Under the pieces are notes generated by a model. It saw only the letters and a program-made list of their open reading frames with translations. It was not told where the DNA came from and did not search any database. Source: Halorutilus salinus (GTDB lineage: Archaea; Halobacteriota; Halobacteria; Halobacteriales; Halorutilaceae). From it: DNA of 64,000 bases. Shown here piece by piece: positions 53,559 through 61,170 of the stretch; position 1 is the stretch's first letter; the number at the start of each line of letters is the position of its first letter. A program made the translations under genes and the position numbers. The DNA is taken from NCBI RefSeq assembly GCF_026242195.1, contig NZ_RKLV01000002.1, positions 186,001-250,000 of the forward strand. Direction: 5' to 3'.

Positions 53559-54385
53559 TTTTTCACCGTTATTTCGGGAACCGTCTCTATCTCGTCTATA
53601 CGTTCCGCCTTCTCATAATACTTGGTAAGTCCGCGTATATGCGACGGAGTGAGGTCGTGGTCGAGCATACCGAGGTAGCTTCGTGCGTAGCCGGGATCGA
53701 GGCTCATCCGTTCTGCGAGGTCGGAGGCTATCGTGTCGATAGCCTCGTAGCCGACGCGTTTCGACTCTTGTAACGCCTCAGCGACGCCGAGCGCCTCGGA
53801 GCGCGGTACGTCGTTCCGGACAGCCCAGACGGCGTAGACCATACGTTCGTCGGTGTGTTCGCGCCACTCGCGCCCAAGGTCGTAGACGTGTGCGTCGGTT
53901 TCGTCGTCACGCTCTGCAAGAAGCGCGTGGTCGCCTATTACGAGTCCCGCGTCCGCCTCTGCGAGCATCGCCTCTGCGTCGGGTTCGCGTACGATGTACT
54001 CGGGTGAGACGCCGTACCTCTCGTCGAGCAGAATCTTGAGAAGGACGACGCTCGTCGCGCTCGTTGAGGCGAGCGCCACCGTCGCGCCGTCGAGTTCCTC
54101 CGCCGGTACGGACGAAAAAAGGGAGACGCTACCGACCTCGGCGCGCGATGAGACCGACAGGTCAGGGAGAAGGTAGTAGTCGTCGGAACGGCGCGCGTAC
54201 TCGATGCTCGAAACCGGCGCTATATCTATCTCGCCGCGCGCTAACATCTCGTTTAGAGCCGCGGGGAAGCCCTCGACGAGACGTATGTCGGCTTCGACCT
54301 CGCCCGTCTCTATACCGTGGTAGACGGGGTCGGAGTTCACGAAGTCTATACGTCCGACACGCGTCGGCTCAGACACCGTAACCAC
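53555..54385 (-). CDS. mqnA: chorismate dehydratase MqnA
   Basis: 276 residues, periplasmic-binding-like fold of MqnA/MqnD. N-terminal VGRIDFVNSDPVYHGIE, GEIDIAPVSSIEYAR, VALASTSATSVVLLK and DAGLVIGDHALL. It removes water from chorismate to give 3-[(1-carboxyvinyl)oxy]benzoate, the entry step of the futalosine route. GTG start at 54385 overlaps the preceding gene; a GTG at 54376 (VSEP) is an alternative. MqnD and MqnB are not in the window. Confidence 0.9.
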   Translation of the reverse strand: MVTVSEPTRVGRIDFVNSDPVYHGIETGEVEADIRLVEGFPAALNEMLARGEIDIAPVSSIEYARRSDDYYLLPDLSVSSRAEVGSVSLFSSVPAEELDGATVALASTSATSVVLLKILLDERYGVSPEYIVREPDAEAMLAEADAGLVIGDHALLAERDDETDAHVYDLGREWREHTDERMVYAVWAVRNDVPRSEALGVAEALQESKRVGYEAIDTIASDLAERMSLDPGYARSYLGMLDHDLTPSHIRGLTKYYEKAERIDEIETVPEITVKK

Positions 54386-55010
54386 CCGCCTCTGCGCGGT
54401 CGACAGGCACGAAGCCAGCCTCGCGCGCCGCGAGTTCGGGGTCGAAACCGTCGTCCTCCTCTACGAAGCCGAGGTCGTTAGCCCCGTACGTAAGCGATGT
54501 CTGGGCGAGCTTATCGCCGACACCGTCGCGTCCGACACGTACCCCCAGAACGTCGAGGAAAAGACGCGTCACCGCGACCGTCTTCAGATCGGTGAAAGCT
54601 GTCGTCCGTCCGTCGGGTACGAGCGTAACACAGCGTACGTCCGTCTGCGCCGAAAGCTCCCTGACATCACCCAGACGTTTGGCGAAGCCATCGGCTCCGT
54701 CTCCGTAGACGACCGCAACGTCGACGGGTTCGGGAACGTCACGGTACGCGTCGAAGCCGTCCTTGGTGTTACCCACGAAGAGATCGACGGCGGATCCCGG
54801 TACCTCGTCACGTTTGGAGAGACGCACCTCGTCGTAGCCGTCCTGTGTCACGTCCTCAGGAGGGGTGAGGCTTCCGTAGTAGACACGGTCGTCCGTCATG
54901 CGTCGTGTCTTCTCACGCGCTTCCTTACCGAGACGGTTGACACCGTCCGTCTCAAGTAGTTTAGCCACGTCTTCCCGCGCAGACACGGCTTCTGTGTCCG
55001 TGTTTCTCAT
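54369..55010 (-). CDS. MqnE/MqnC-like protein lacking radical-SAM cysteines
   Basis: 213 residues from ATG 55010 (GTAAATA box about 27 bases upstream). The C-terminal half (about 145-185: FTDLKTVAVTRLFLDVLGV then KLAQTSLTYGANDLGFVEED) aligns with the C-terminus of MqnE/MqnC, which reads DLKTIAVARLMLDN and KLAQxALxxGADDL. The N-terminal helix resembles the pre-barrel segment, but there is no CxxxCxxC and the barrel is shortened. It heads the mqn operon, overlapping mqnA by 17 bases, so a role as a subunit or diverged aminofutalosine enzyme is possible. Confidence 0.75.
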   Translation of the reverse strand: MRNTDTEAVSAREDVAKLLETDGVNRLGKEAREKTRRMTDDRVYYGSLTPPEDVTQDGYDEVRLSKRDEVPGSAVDLFVGNTKDGFDAYRDVPEPVDVAVVYGDGADGFAKRLGDVRELSAQTDVRCVTLVPDGRTTAFTDLKTVAVTRLFLDVLGVRVGRDGVGDKLAQTSLTYGANDLGFVEEDDGFDPELAAREAGFVPVDRAEAGGYGV

Positions 55011-55054
55011 CGTATACAGTACGTCGGCTATCCGTAAATACGCTTCCAATGACG

Positions 55055-55063
55055 AATAAAAAA
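55055..55063 (-). terminator. U-tract terminator of the SRP RNA
   Basis: Minus-strand sequence GCGTTTTTTATT follows the closing helix of the RNA, a run of six T then ATT. A clear archaeal terminator. Confidence 0.7.
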
Positions 55064-55064
55064 C

Positions 55065-55368
55065 GCGGACGACCGGGTCGTCTCCGTCGGGACAGGGGGG
55101 CTACCCGACGAGCCTCCTCCACCCCGCGACCCCACGGGCGACAGATGTCGACGGGTGGGATGCTCGCTTCCGCGCCTGACCCGGTGCCCGCCGTCAAGAC
55201 GTGGCGTACACCCCTCCGGGTGTCGACACGTCACCTCTGCCCTCGTGGGACGAGGCTTCTACGTCGGCTCCTCGGACCCTCCCGCCGTCAGGAGCCTTCC
55301 CGGCTTTCTCGCCCCCGCTGAAGACGGTTTGCGGTGGAGGTGACGCCTAACCACCCGGGCTAGTCCGC
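55065..55368 (-). ncRNA. signal recognition particle RNA (7S RNA)
   Basis: About 304 bases. The terminal helix pairs 5' CGGAC...CCGGGT with 3' ACCCGG...GTCCG. The 5' part has CACCTCCACCGCAAACCG and GGGGCGAGAAAGCCGGGAAGG, like haloarchaeal 7S RNAs. The universally conserved helix 8 motif GGTCAGGCGCGGAAGCGAGC is at 55161-55182 on the minus strand. A weak box (CGTTTTTGCG) lies about 28 bases upstream and a T-tract follows. It is the RNA core for co-translational membrane targeting. No gene overlaps it. Confidence 0.92.
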
Positions 55369-55460
55369 TTTGTGGCGTAGCGCGGGCGGACGCAAAAACG
55401 TTGTGGAACATAAGACGGTGAAACGGAAGACGGATACGTCGCGGAGGAGCATGAACCGTT

Positions 55461-56234
55461 ATGCAGGCTCCTGTCACCCTGCTCACCGACTTCGACGACT
55501 TCTACGTCGCATCGATGCGCGGCGTCGTCGCGTCGCACGGCGTCCCTGTCATCGACATCTACCACGAGGTACCGCCGCAGGACGTCCGCGCTGGCGCGTT
55601 CATACTCCGCAACGTCGCGCCGTACTTCCCCGAAGGAACCGTCCACTGCGTCGTTGTCGACCCCGGTGTTGGTACCGACCGCCGTTCGGTCGTCGCCGAG
55701 GCTGGCGACCAGTACCTCGTCGGTCCCGACAACGGAGTTCTGGTACCCGCGGCGCGCGAACTCGCGGGCGATGACGCGCGTTTCTACGACGCGCCGTACG
55801 ACGAACCAGAGTCGCATACGTTCCACGGACGCGACGTATTCGCACCGCAGGCTGTACGTGTCGCCGTGGACGGGGTCGGCGCTGTCGCCGGCGAACGCGT
55901 CGAACCGACCCGACTTGACCTCGGCACACCGACTTTCGAAGGAGGCGAGGCGCGCGCAACCGTCGTCTACGTCGACCGTTTCGGGAACGCGGTTACGAAC
56001 CTGAGCGGCGACGCCGTTCTCGCGCGTACCGACTACGGCGGTGAGGTCGTCATCGACGGAAGACGCCTACCTTTCGAACGTACGTACGCCGACGTCGGAC
56101 GCGGTGAACCCCTCGCTCTCGTCGGTAGCCACGGAAACCTTGAGGTAGCCGCGCGCGAGGCGAGCGGTGCCGACGTACTCGGTCTATCTTCGGGCGACGA
56201 TCTGACCGTCCGTCCGGAGACGAAAGAGGGATAA
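55461..56234 (+). CDS. SAM hydroxide adenosyltransferase (DUF62)
   Basis: 257 residues. LLTDFDDFYVASMRGVV at the start, VVDPGVGTDRRSVV, VGPDNGVL, and TFHGRDVFAPQAVRVA. The C-terminal beta domain has YVDRFGNAVTNL. These are the motifs of the chlorinase/fluorinase superfamily enzymes that hydrolyse SAM to adenosine and methionine in archaea. Full length. Divergent from the SRP RNA over about 90 bases. Confidence 0.9.
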   Translation: MQAPVTLLTDFDDFYVASMRGVVASHGVPVIDIYHEVPPQDVRAGAFILRNVAPYFPEGTVHCVVVDPGVGTDRRSVVAEAGDQYLVGPDNGVLVPAARELAGDDARFYDAPYDEPESHTFHGRDVFAPQAVRVAVDGVGAVAGERVEPTRLDLGTPTFEGGEARATVVYVDRFGNAVTNLSGDAVLARTDYGGEVVIDGRRLPFERTYADVGRGEPLALVGSHGNLEVAAREASGADVLGLSSGDDLTVRPETKEG

Positions 56235-56256
56235 GACGGACGCGATAACCACCCGT

Positions 56257-57099
56257 ATGATAGTAGCAGGCTCGGAGTCGCAGGTTCTCGCGGCGCGCGT
56301 CGCGCGCGAGACGGGACGCAAACTCGTACGTGTCGAGCACGAAAGCTTCCCCGACGGCGAACGTCTCGTCCGCGTCCCCGGCGTCGAAGACAAGGAGGTC
56401 GCGGTCGTTGCGAGTACGCCTACGGATGAGGCGTACGTCGAACTCCTCCAGATACTCGATGCCGTCCGCGGTGCGTCACGTACCGACCTCGTTATACCTT
56501 ACATGGGCTACTCACGTCAGGACGACGAGTTCGAAGATGGTGAGGCGGTTTCGGCGCGTGCTCTCGGCTCCGCGCTCCCGCACGTCGACTCGGTCACGAC
56601 CGTCAACCTCCACGAGACGGACGTACTCGAAGACTGGTTCGACGCCCCTGAAAGACGTGACCTCGACGCCGCACCCGCTCTCGCCGACGCGTTTACCGAA
56701 GAACTCGAAGAGCCTCTGGTCGTAGCGCCCGACGGCGGCGCGCGCAAACTCGCACAGAGCCTCGCCGAACGCGTGGGCGGCGACGCCGACCATCTCGTAA
56801 AGAAACGTCTCTCAGGCGACGAGGTACGTATCGAGACGCAGGAGGTCGACGCCCAAGGACGCGACGCCGTCCTCGTCGACGACATAGTGGCTACGGGCGG
56901 GACGATGACCGAGGCGGTCGAGGTTCTACGCGGGAATGGCGCGCGCTCCGTCCGTGTCGCGTGTGTCCATCCCGTCTTCGCGCGTAACGCAGTCCTGCGT
57001 CTCTACTCGGCGGGCGTCGAACGCGTCGTGGCGACGGACACGCTCGGCACGGCGTTGAGCGAGGCGTCCGTCGCGCCGGTTCTCGCGCGCCATCTCTGA
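56257..57099 (+). CDS. prs: ribose-phosphate pyrophosphokinase
   Basis: 280 residues, the short archaeal form. RVEHESFPDGERLVR, YMGYSRQDDEFEDGEAVSA (ATP-binding with flexible loop), VAPDGGARKLA, and the PRPP-binding DAVLVDDIVATGGTM. It makes PRPP from ribose-5-phosphate and ATP for nucleotide, His and Trp synthesis. It starts 23 bases after the DUF62 gene; a shared transcript would link SAM and nucleotide salvage. Confidence 0.95.
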   Translation: MIVAGSESQVLAARVARETGRKLVRVEHESFPDGERLVRVPGVEDKEVAVVASTPTDEAYVELLQILDAVRGASRTDLVIPYMGYSRQDDEFEDGEAVSARALGSALPHVDSVTTVNLHETDVLEDWFDAPERRDLDAAPALADAFTEELEEPLVVAPDGGARKLAQSLAERVGGDADHLVKKRLSGDEVRIETQEVDAQGRDAVLVDDIVATGGTMTEAVEVLRGNGARSVRVACVHPVFARNAVLRLYSAGVERVVATDTLGTALSEASVAPVLARHL

Positions 57100-57137
57100 A
57101 CCGTCGGAGGTATGACGCCGCAAGCCGACGTACGTCT

Positions 57138-57662
57138 ATGATAGAGGTCGAGGTCAAGGTACGTGCATCGCTTGACGAGGCTGAGGAAAGTCTCACCCAA
57201 CTTGACGCCCAAGAGGTTGGGGAAAAGAGACAGGTCGATACGTACTTCTCCGCTCCACACCGTGACTTCGCTCAAACCGACGAGGCTCTGCGCGTACGGC
57301 GCGAGAACGGCGACGCGTACGTGACGTACAAGGGAGCCAAACGCGGCGACGGTACAAAGACAAGGCAGGAGCACGAAACCTCCGTCGGCGACGCCCAAAC
57401 CGCGCGCGCCGTACTCGAATCACTCGGCTTCGAGGAGTTCGGAACCGTCGAGAAGGATCGGCGTCTCTACGTCCTCGACGGCACGACGGTTACGCTCGAC
57501 GAGGTCGACGGTCTCGGCGAGTTCGTCGAGGTCGAACTGGAGCGCGAGGAAGGCGACGACAACGACGAGGCGCGCGAGGCGGTCTTCGGTACGCTCGAAC
57601 GTCTCGATCTCGACCCTCAGGACTCCGTAACCGAGTCGTATCTCGAACTCCTGTACGCGTGA
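57138..57662 (+). CDS. CYTH-domain protein (class IV adenylate cyclase/thiamine-triphosphatase-like)
   Basis: 174 residues. The N-terminal EVEVKVRA is the ExExK triphosphate-binding signature, followed by VDTYFSAPHRDF, LRVRRENGDAYVTYKG, and late EFVEVELE. This is the CYTH tunnel fold, full length as for CyaB. It hydrolyses or cyclises a triphosphate such as tripolyphosphate or ATP. It follows prs by 38 bases on the same strand. Confidence 0.85.
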   Translation: MIEVEVKVRASLDEAEESLTQLDAQEVGEKRQVDTYFSAPHRDFAQTDEALRVRRENGDAYVTYKGAKRGDGTKTRQEHETSVGDAQTARAVLESLGFEEFGTVEKDRRLYVLDGTTVTLDEVDGLGEFVEVELEREEGDDNDEAREAVFGTLERLDLDPQDSVTESYLELLYA

Positions 57663-57916
57663 CGTTACGGCTAAGTGGACGCGCGAGGATGTGGTAGTAT
57701 GCCGCGCGCCGTGGAGAGCAAAGACGACGGTTCGGTCATACATAACCGAGGCGGTACACGGAGGGGGAAGGGCGACGTAGCCGTACGGCTCGGCGACTGT
57801 TCCGCGTATGACGGCTCCCACACGGCGAAAACGGCTGAGAACGACACGGCTCCGTACAGGTACTGTAACGACGACGGCGACGGCGAGCGCCGACAGCCTT
57901 CACCGGATCGAACCGA

Positions 57917-58504
57917 ATGATAGCACGCGTCGGCTTTAGATGGATCGCGGTCGCGTGTCTCGTACCTGCTGTCGCATCGTTTTACTCCCCCACAGCCTTC
58001 TCGGTCGCCGTCGCTTTACCTATACTCGTAGCCGTCTTCTTCCGTGACCCCGACCGCGAACCCGACGGATCCGGTGTCGTCTCACCCGCCGACGGAAAGG
58101 TGTCGGTCGTGCGCGAGGAGGACGGAAGGCTACGCGTCGGCGTCTTCATGAACCTCCACGACGTTCACGTCAACCGCGCACCCGTCGGAGGCACCGTCTC
58201 TTCGACCGTCCACCACGACGGAGCGCACCGCCCGGCTTTCTCTAAGGACAGCGACCGTAACGAGCGTCTGGAGACGACCATCGGCGGCTTCGGCGTGGTA
58301 CAGATCGCGGGCGCTTTCGCACGTCGTATCACGACGTACGTCGAAGAAGGGGAAGCCGTCGAAAGGGGTGAACGTCTCGGTGTCATAGCCTTCGGTTCGC
58401 GCGCGGATGTTGTCTTCCCCGCGTCGTACACGCGAGACGACCTCCGCGTCGAGGAAGGCGACCGCGTCCGCGCGGGCGAGACGGTTCTCGCTAACGACGG
58501 ATGA
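57917..58504 (+). CDS. phosphatidylserine decarboxylase (PssD), archaeosortase-linked
   Basis: 195 residues, a short proenzyme. N-terminal double hydrophobic segment (WIAVACLVPAVASFY and FSVAVALPILVAVFF), then VSPADGKVSV, MNLHDVHVNRAPVGG and the self-cleavage serine in AFGSRADVVFP (LGST-type GS bond). It yields phosphatidylethanolamine in the membrane. In Haloferax PssD and PssA are required for ArtA processing (literature knowledge). Here artA is 39 bases downstream, which fits that link directly. Confidence 0.88.
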   Translation: MIARVGFRWIAVACLVPAVASFYSPTAFSVAVALPILVAVFFRDPDREPDGSGVVSPADGKVSVVREEDGRLRVGVFMNLHDVHVNRAPVGGTVSSTVHHDGAHRPAFSKDSDRNERLETTIGGFGVVQIAGAFARRITTYVEEGEAVERGERLGVIAFGSRADVVFPASYTRDDLRVEEGDRVRAGETVLANDG

Positions 58505-58543
58505 GCGGTAAGCTTTTGACCGCGAATACCGTAACCTCCCCCG

Positions 58544-59386
58544 ATGGAAGCCATAACACTACTGCTCTGGACGGCGATAGCCCTGTTCCTTCTCGGAGCC
58601 GTCTACGAGGATCGCGCATACGTCCTCTCCGCCGCGGGCTGGGTGTTCTTCGGCGCGTTCTGGTTCGTCCGTATACCTATCTACCTCGGAACCAACAGCT
58701 GGATAAAGGTTATACTCGCCGTCGTCGCACTTCCGCTATCCGTATACGTCGGCTACCGTCTGGTTAACGAGGAACGCGACACGGTTCTCAAGCTGAGCCA
58801 AGCCGTCGCCGCCATGGGGATCATCTACCTACCGTTCGGTCTCATAGGCGCTCTCAACACCGCCCTTATCGAACACACGGCGGCGCAGACGAACCGTATA
58901 ATGTCGGTTCTCGGCGTCAACGCACAGCTCATAACCGGCGACGGTGTACGTAACATCTTCGCCGTCACCAACCCCGCGACAGGGGAGGAGTACAGGACGC
59001 ATATCATACTCGCGTGTACGGGTATCGGTAGCATGGCTATCTTTGCGGGGCTAATCTCCGTGATACGCGCACCGTTCCGTAGGAAGACGATGGCGTTCGC
59101 CGTCTCCGTACCCGTCATATACGCCCTCAACCTCGGACGTAACGTGTTCATAGCGACGGCGTACGGATACCAGTGGTTCCCGTACGGCGAGGGTTTCATC
59201 GCGTCCGTCACGGGTAAGTTCGACGCGTACGCGAGCTTCTTCTGGGCTGACAAGGTTATATCCCAGGGCTTGAGTGTAATCGTCCTCGTCGGTATACTGC
59301 TCGCTGTCATCCGTTTCCTCCCCGAACTCACACATCTTCTTGACGAGGTGCTTGAACTCCTCGGCATCAAGAATAAGACTGCATGA
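58544..59386 (+). CDS. artA: archaeosortase A
   Basis: 280 residues with about eight helices. The exosortase/archaeosortase core shows the catalytic Cys in IILACTGIGSMAIF (Cys 158) and Arg 199 in YALNLGRNVFIATAYG. Full length for the family. It cleaves the PGF-CTERM signal at the cell surface and attaches the protein to a lipid. A substrate candidate is the 13865 propeller protein. The stop overlaps the metallophosphoesterase start by 4 bases. Confidence 0.92.
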   Translation: MEAITLLLWTAIALFLLGAVYEDRAYVLSAAGWVFFGAFWFVRIPIYLGTNSWIKVILAVVALPLSVYVGYRLVNEERDTVLKLSQAVAAMGIIYLPFGLIGALNTALIEHTAAQTNRIMSVLGVNAQLITGDGVRNIFAVTNPATGEEYRTHIILACTGIGSMAIFAGLISVIRAPFRRKTMAFAVSVPVIYALNLGRNVFIATAYGYQWFPYGEGFIASVTGKFDAYASFFWADKVISQGLSVIVLVGILLAVIRFLPELTHLLDEVLELLGIKNKTA

Positions 59387-60108
59387 TCGAGGGTGACGAG
59401 GGGTCAGAGACACCCGCGGGTGGGTTCGAAGACCTAAGCTTCGGCGCGGGTGCGGTCTACGTTCCTGAGGAGGACGTCGCCTCCGTCAGCGATCTGCACG
59501 TCGGTCTTGCCGATGCCGCGAGACGTGACGGGACTGCGTTACCCTTCGACGAGGAGACGGCGCTTGAAGAAGCCGTACGCGACGTACTGACCCGTTCCGA
59601 GCCTTCGACACTTGTTTTCGACGGCGACGTACAGCACTCGTTCGGGGGTATCGGTGACGCGGGCGACACCGTCCGGCGTCTGGAGCGCGTTACTGAGACG
59701 TACGGAGCCGAACCCGTCTTCGTTGAAGGCAACCACGACACCGATCTTGACGCCGTTGTTGAGACGGAGGCTTGGCACGAGGAAGGCGACGTCGTCTTCG
59801 TCCACGGCGACACGGTTCCCGCGAACCTTCCCGACGCGTCCCTGTACGTCGTCGGACACGACCATCCGACGGTCGAGATAGAGGGTCAGAAGCAGTCCTG
59901 TTTCCTGCACGGACCTTACGAGGACGCGGCGGTAGTCATGACTCCCGCGCTCAACCCTCTGTGTGAGGGCGTCGTAGTCAACGAGATGCGCGCATACGAC
60001 TTCATGTCACCGTTCGTACGCGACTTCGACCGTTTCCGTGTCGCGGTCGAAACCCGAGACGAGGCTCTGCGTTTCCCGCCGATCGACGACTTCCGGCGTA
60101 TGCTTTGA
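59383..60108 (+). CDS. calcineurin-like metallophosphoesterase
   Basis: 241 residues. SDLHVGLADAA, VFDGDVQHS, VEGNHDTDLD and VVGHDHPTVE supply the metal ligands of the two-metal phosphoesterase site. Archaeal members of this size are YfcE-like or nuclease-like. It overlaps artA by 4 bases, so pssD-artA-phosphoesterase may be one operon. The last codons abut a mobile element end: the TGA stop is shared with the element's terminal GGGTCAA on the minus strand. Confidence 0.85.
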   Translation: MIEGDEGSETPAGGFEDLSFGAGAVYVPEEDVASVSDLHVGLADAARRDGTALPFDEETALEEAVRDVLTRSEPSTLVFDGDVQHSFGGIGDAGDTVRRLERVTETYGAEPVFVEGNHDTDLDAVVETEAWHEEGDVVFVHGDTVPANLPDASLYVVGHDHPTVEIEGQKQSCFLHGPYEDAAVVMTPALNPLCEGVVVNEMRAYDFMSPFVRDFDRFRVAVETRDEALRFPPIDDFRRML

Positions 60109-60485
60109 CCCCCTCCTCCGCCTGAAGTTGGAGGAATCCGCGAAGCGGATATTAAGGTTGGGCGTTTCCTAACGGTCAAGTTCCCTTTCGGGAGCCGTGT
60201 CGTAGGTTCCCGCCTAATTATTATCGAAGGCGTGGTTTACAGCTCGTATAGCACGGTCAAACGTGCCTATCTCCCCAGTCATGGTGGGCGTGTCTTCGCA
60301 AGGTCAAAGACCTTGCTCAACGGCAGGTTGTTCAGCCTGCGAGTTTCCGCTTACGTCAACCTAATGTTACGGCGGTTTCAATACGCATTAGGAAAATAAA
60401 TTCTTTGTGTTGAATATCCAGACAGACTACGGAGTGCGATAGGTTGACCTTTCGACGCATTCATTCTGACCCTAAAGGGTCAGGC
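60107..60485 (-). mobile_element. TnpB-less IS200/IS605-type element (MITE/PATE-like), about 380 bases
   Basis: Minus-strand right end: GATTCCTCC...CTTCAGGCGGAGGAGG...GTCAA, the typical hairpin and cut-site pattern of haloarchaeal IS1341-type elements. Left end: hairpin CTGACCC-TAAA-GGGTCAG at 60466-60483. Between are several perfect stems: ATCCGC-GAA-GCGGAT, GCAAGGTC-AAA-GACCTTGC, GCAGG...CCTGC, CCTAATG...CATTAGG. No tnpA or tnpB frame remains. It may carry an omega-RNA-like structure. It separates the phosphoesterase from grpE. Confidence 0.6.
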
Positions 60486-60548
60486 ATTCTGCTGTACTAC
60501 GTGTAATCAGTTGAACTTATCCGTAGCCGTCGCCAAGACGGCGTAAAG

Positions 60549-61127
60549 GTGAGAGTTTTGGACACAGAGGAGAAACACGACGGCGGTGACGACGAACCGG
60601 CGGAACCGGAGAAGCTCCGTAACCGTCTCGAAGAGCGCCAAGAACGTATCGACGAACTCGAAGGCGAACTCGCCGAGCGACAAGGGCGCGTCGACGAACT
60701 CGAATCACGCGTCAAACGCGTTCAGGCGGACTTTCAGAACTACAAGAAACGCGCCGAGGAGCGCAGGGAGGAGGTTCGTGAGCGCGCCACCGAAGACCTC
60801 GTCGAACGTCTGCTCGGCGTCCGTGACGACATCGACAGGGCGCTCGAAGCCGACGAGGAGACGGACGCCGACGGTGAGGATCTGCGTGAGGGCGTTGAAA
60901 TCATACGTGACGAACTCGACGACGTTCTCCGCGACGAAGGCGTCGAACGTGTCGAGACCGATGAGTTCGACCCTGAGAAACACGAGGCTATGATGCGCGT
61001 CGACTCCGAGGAACACGAGGAAGGAGAGGTGGTGGACGTTTACGAACAGGGCTACGTCATGGCTGGGCGCGTCCTACGTCCCGCGAAGGTAACCGTTGCC
61101 GACGGAGACGAGGGCGAAGACGAGTAA
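60549..61127 (+). CDS. grpE: nucleotide exchange factor GrpE
   Basis: 192 residues, GTG start. A long coiled coil (about 20-75, LEERQERIDELEGELAERQ) leads to the conserved QADFQNYKKRAEERREEV and the C-terminal beta domain with DEFDPEKHEAMMRV and GYVMAGRVLRPAKV. It releases ADP from DnaK. AACTTATCC about 30 bases upstream can serve as TATA box; the mobile element ends only 60 bases before, so the promoter is close to the insertion. Confidence 0.95.
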   Translation: MRVLDTEEKHDGGDDEPAEPEKLRNRLEERQERIDELEGELAERQGRVDELESRVKRVQADFQNYKKRAEERREEVRERATEDLVERLLGVRDDIDRALEADEETDADGEDLREGVEIIRDELDDVLRDEGVERVETDEFDPEKHEAMMRVDSEEHEEGEVVDVYEQGYVMAGRVLRPAKVTVADGDEGEDE

Positions 61128-61170
61128 AAACAAGCTTTTAGCCATCGGACTGACAACCCTCGTGTAACCG

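Noticed and set aside
57675-57920. Open frame of 81 residues before pssD
   Set aside because: Almost no hydrophobic residues, a composition unlike real haloarchaeal proteins, and no recognisable motif. It is more likely an upstream region of pssD.
60107-60485. RNase P RNA, suggested by many hairpins and length
   Set aside because: The conserved RNase P segments (GGAAAGTCC-type and its partner) are absent on both strands. The end hairpins fit an IS200/IS605 element better.
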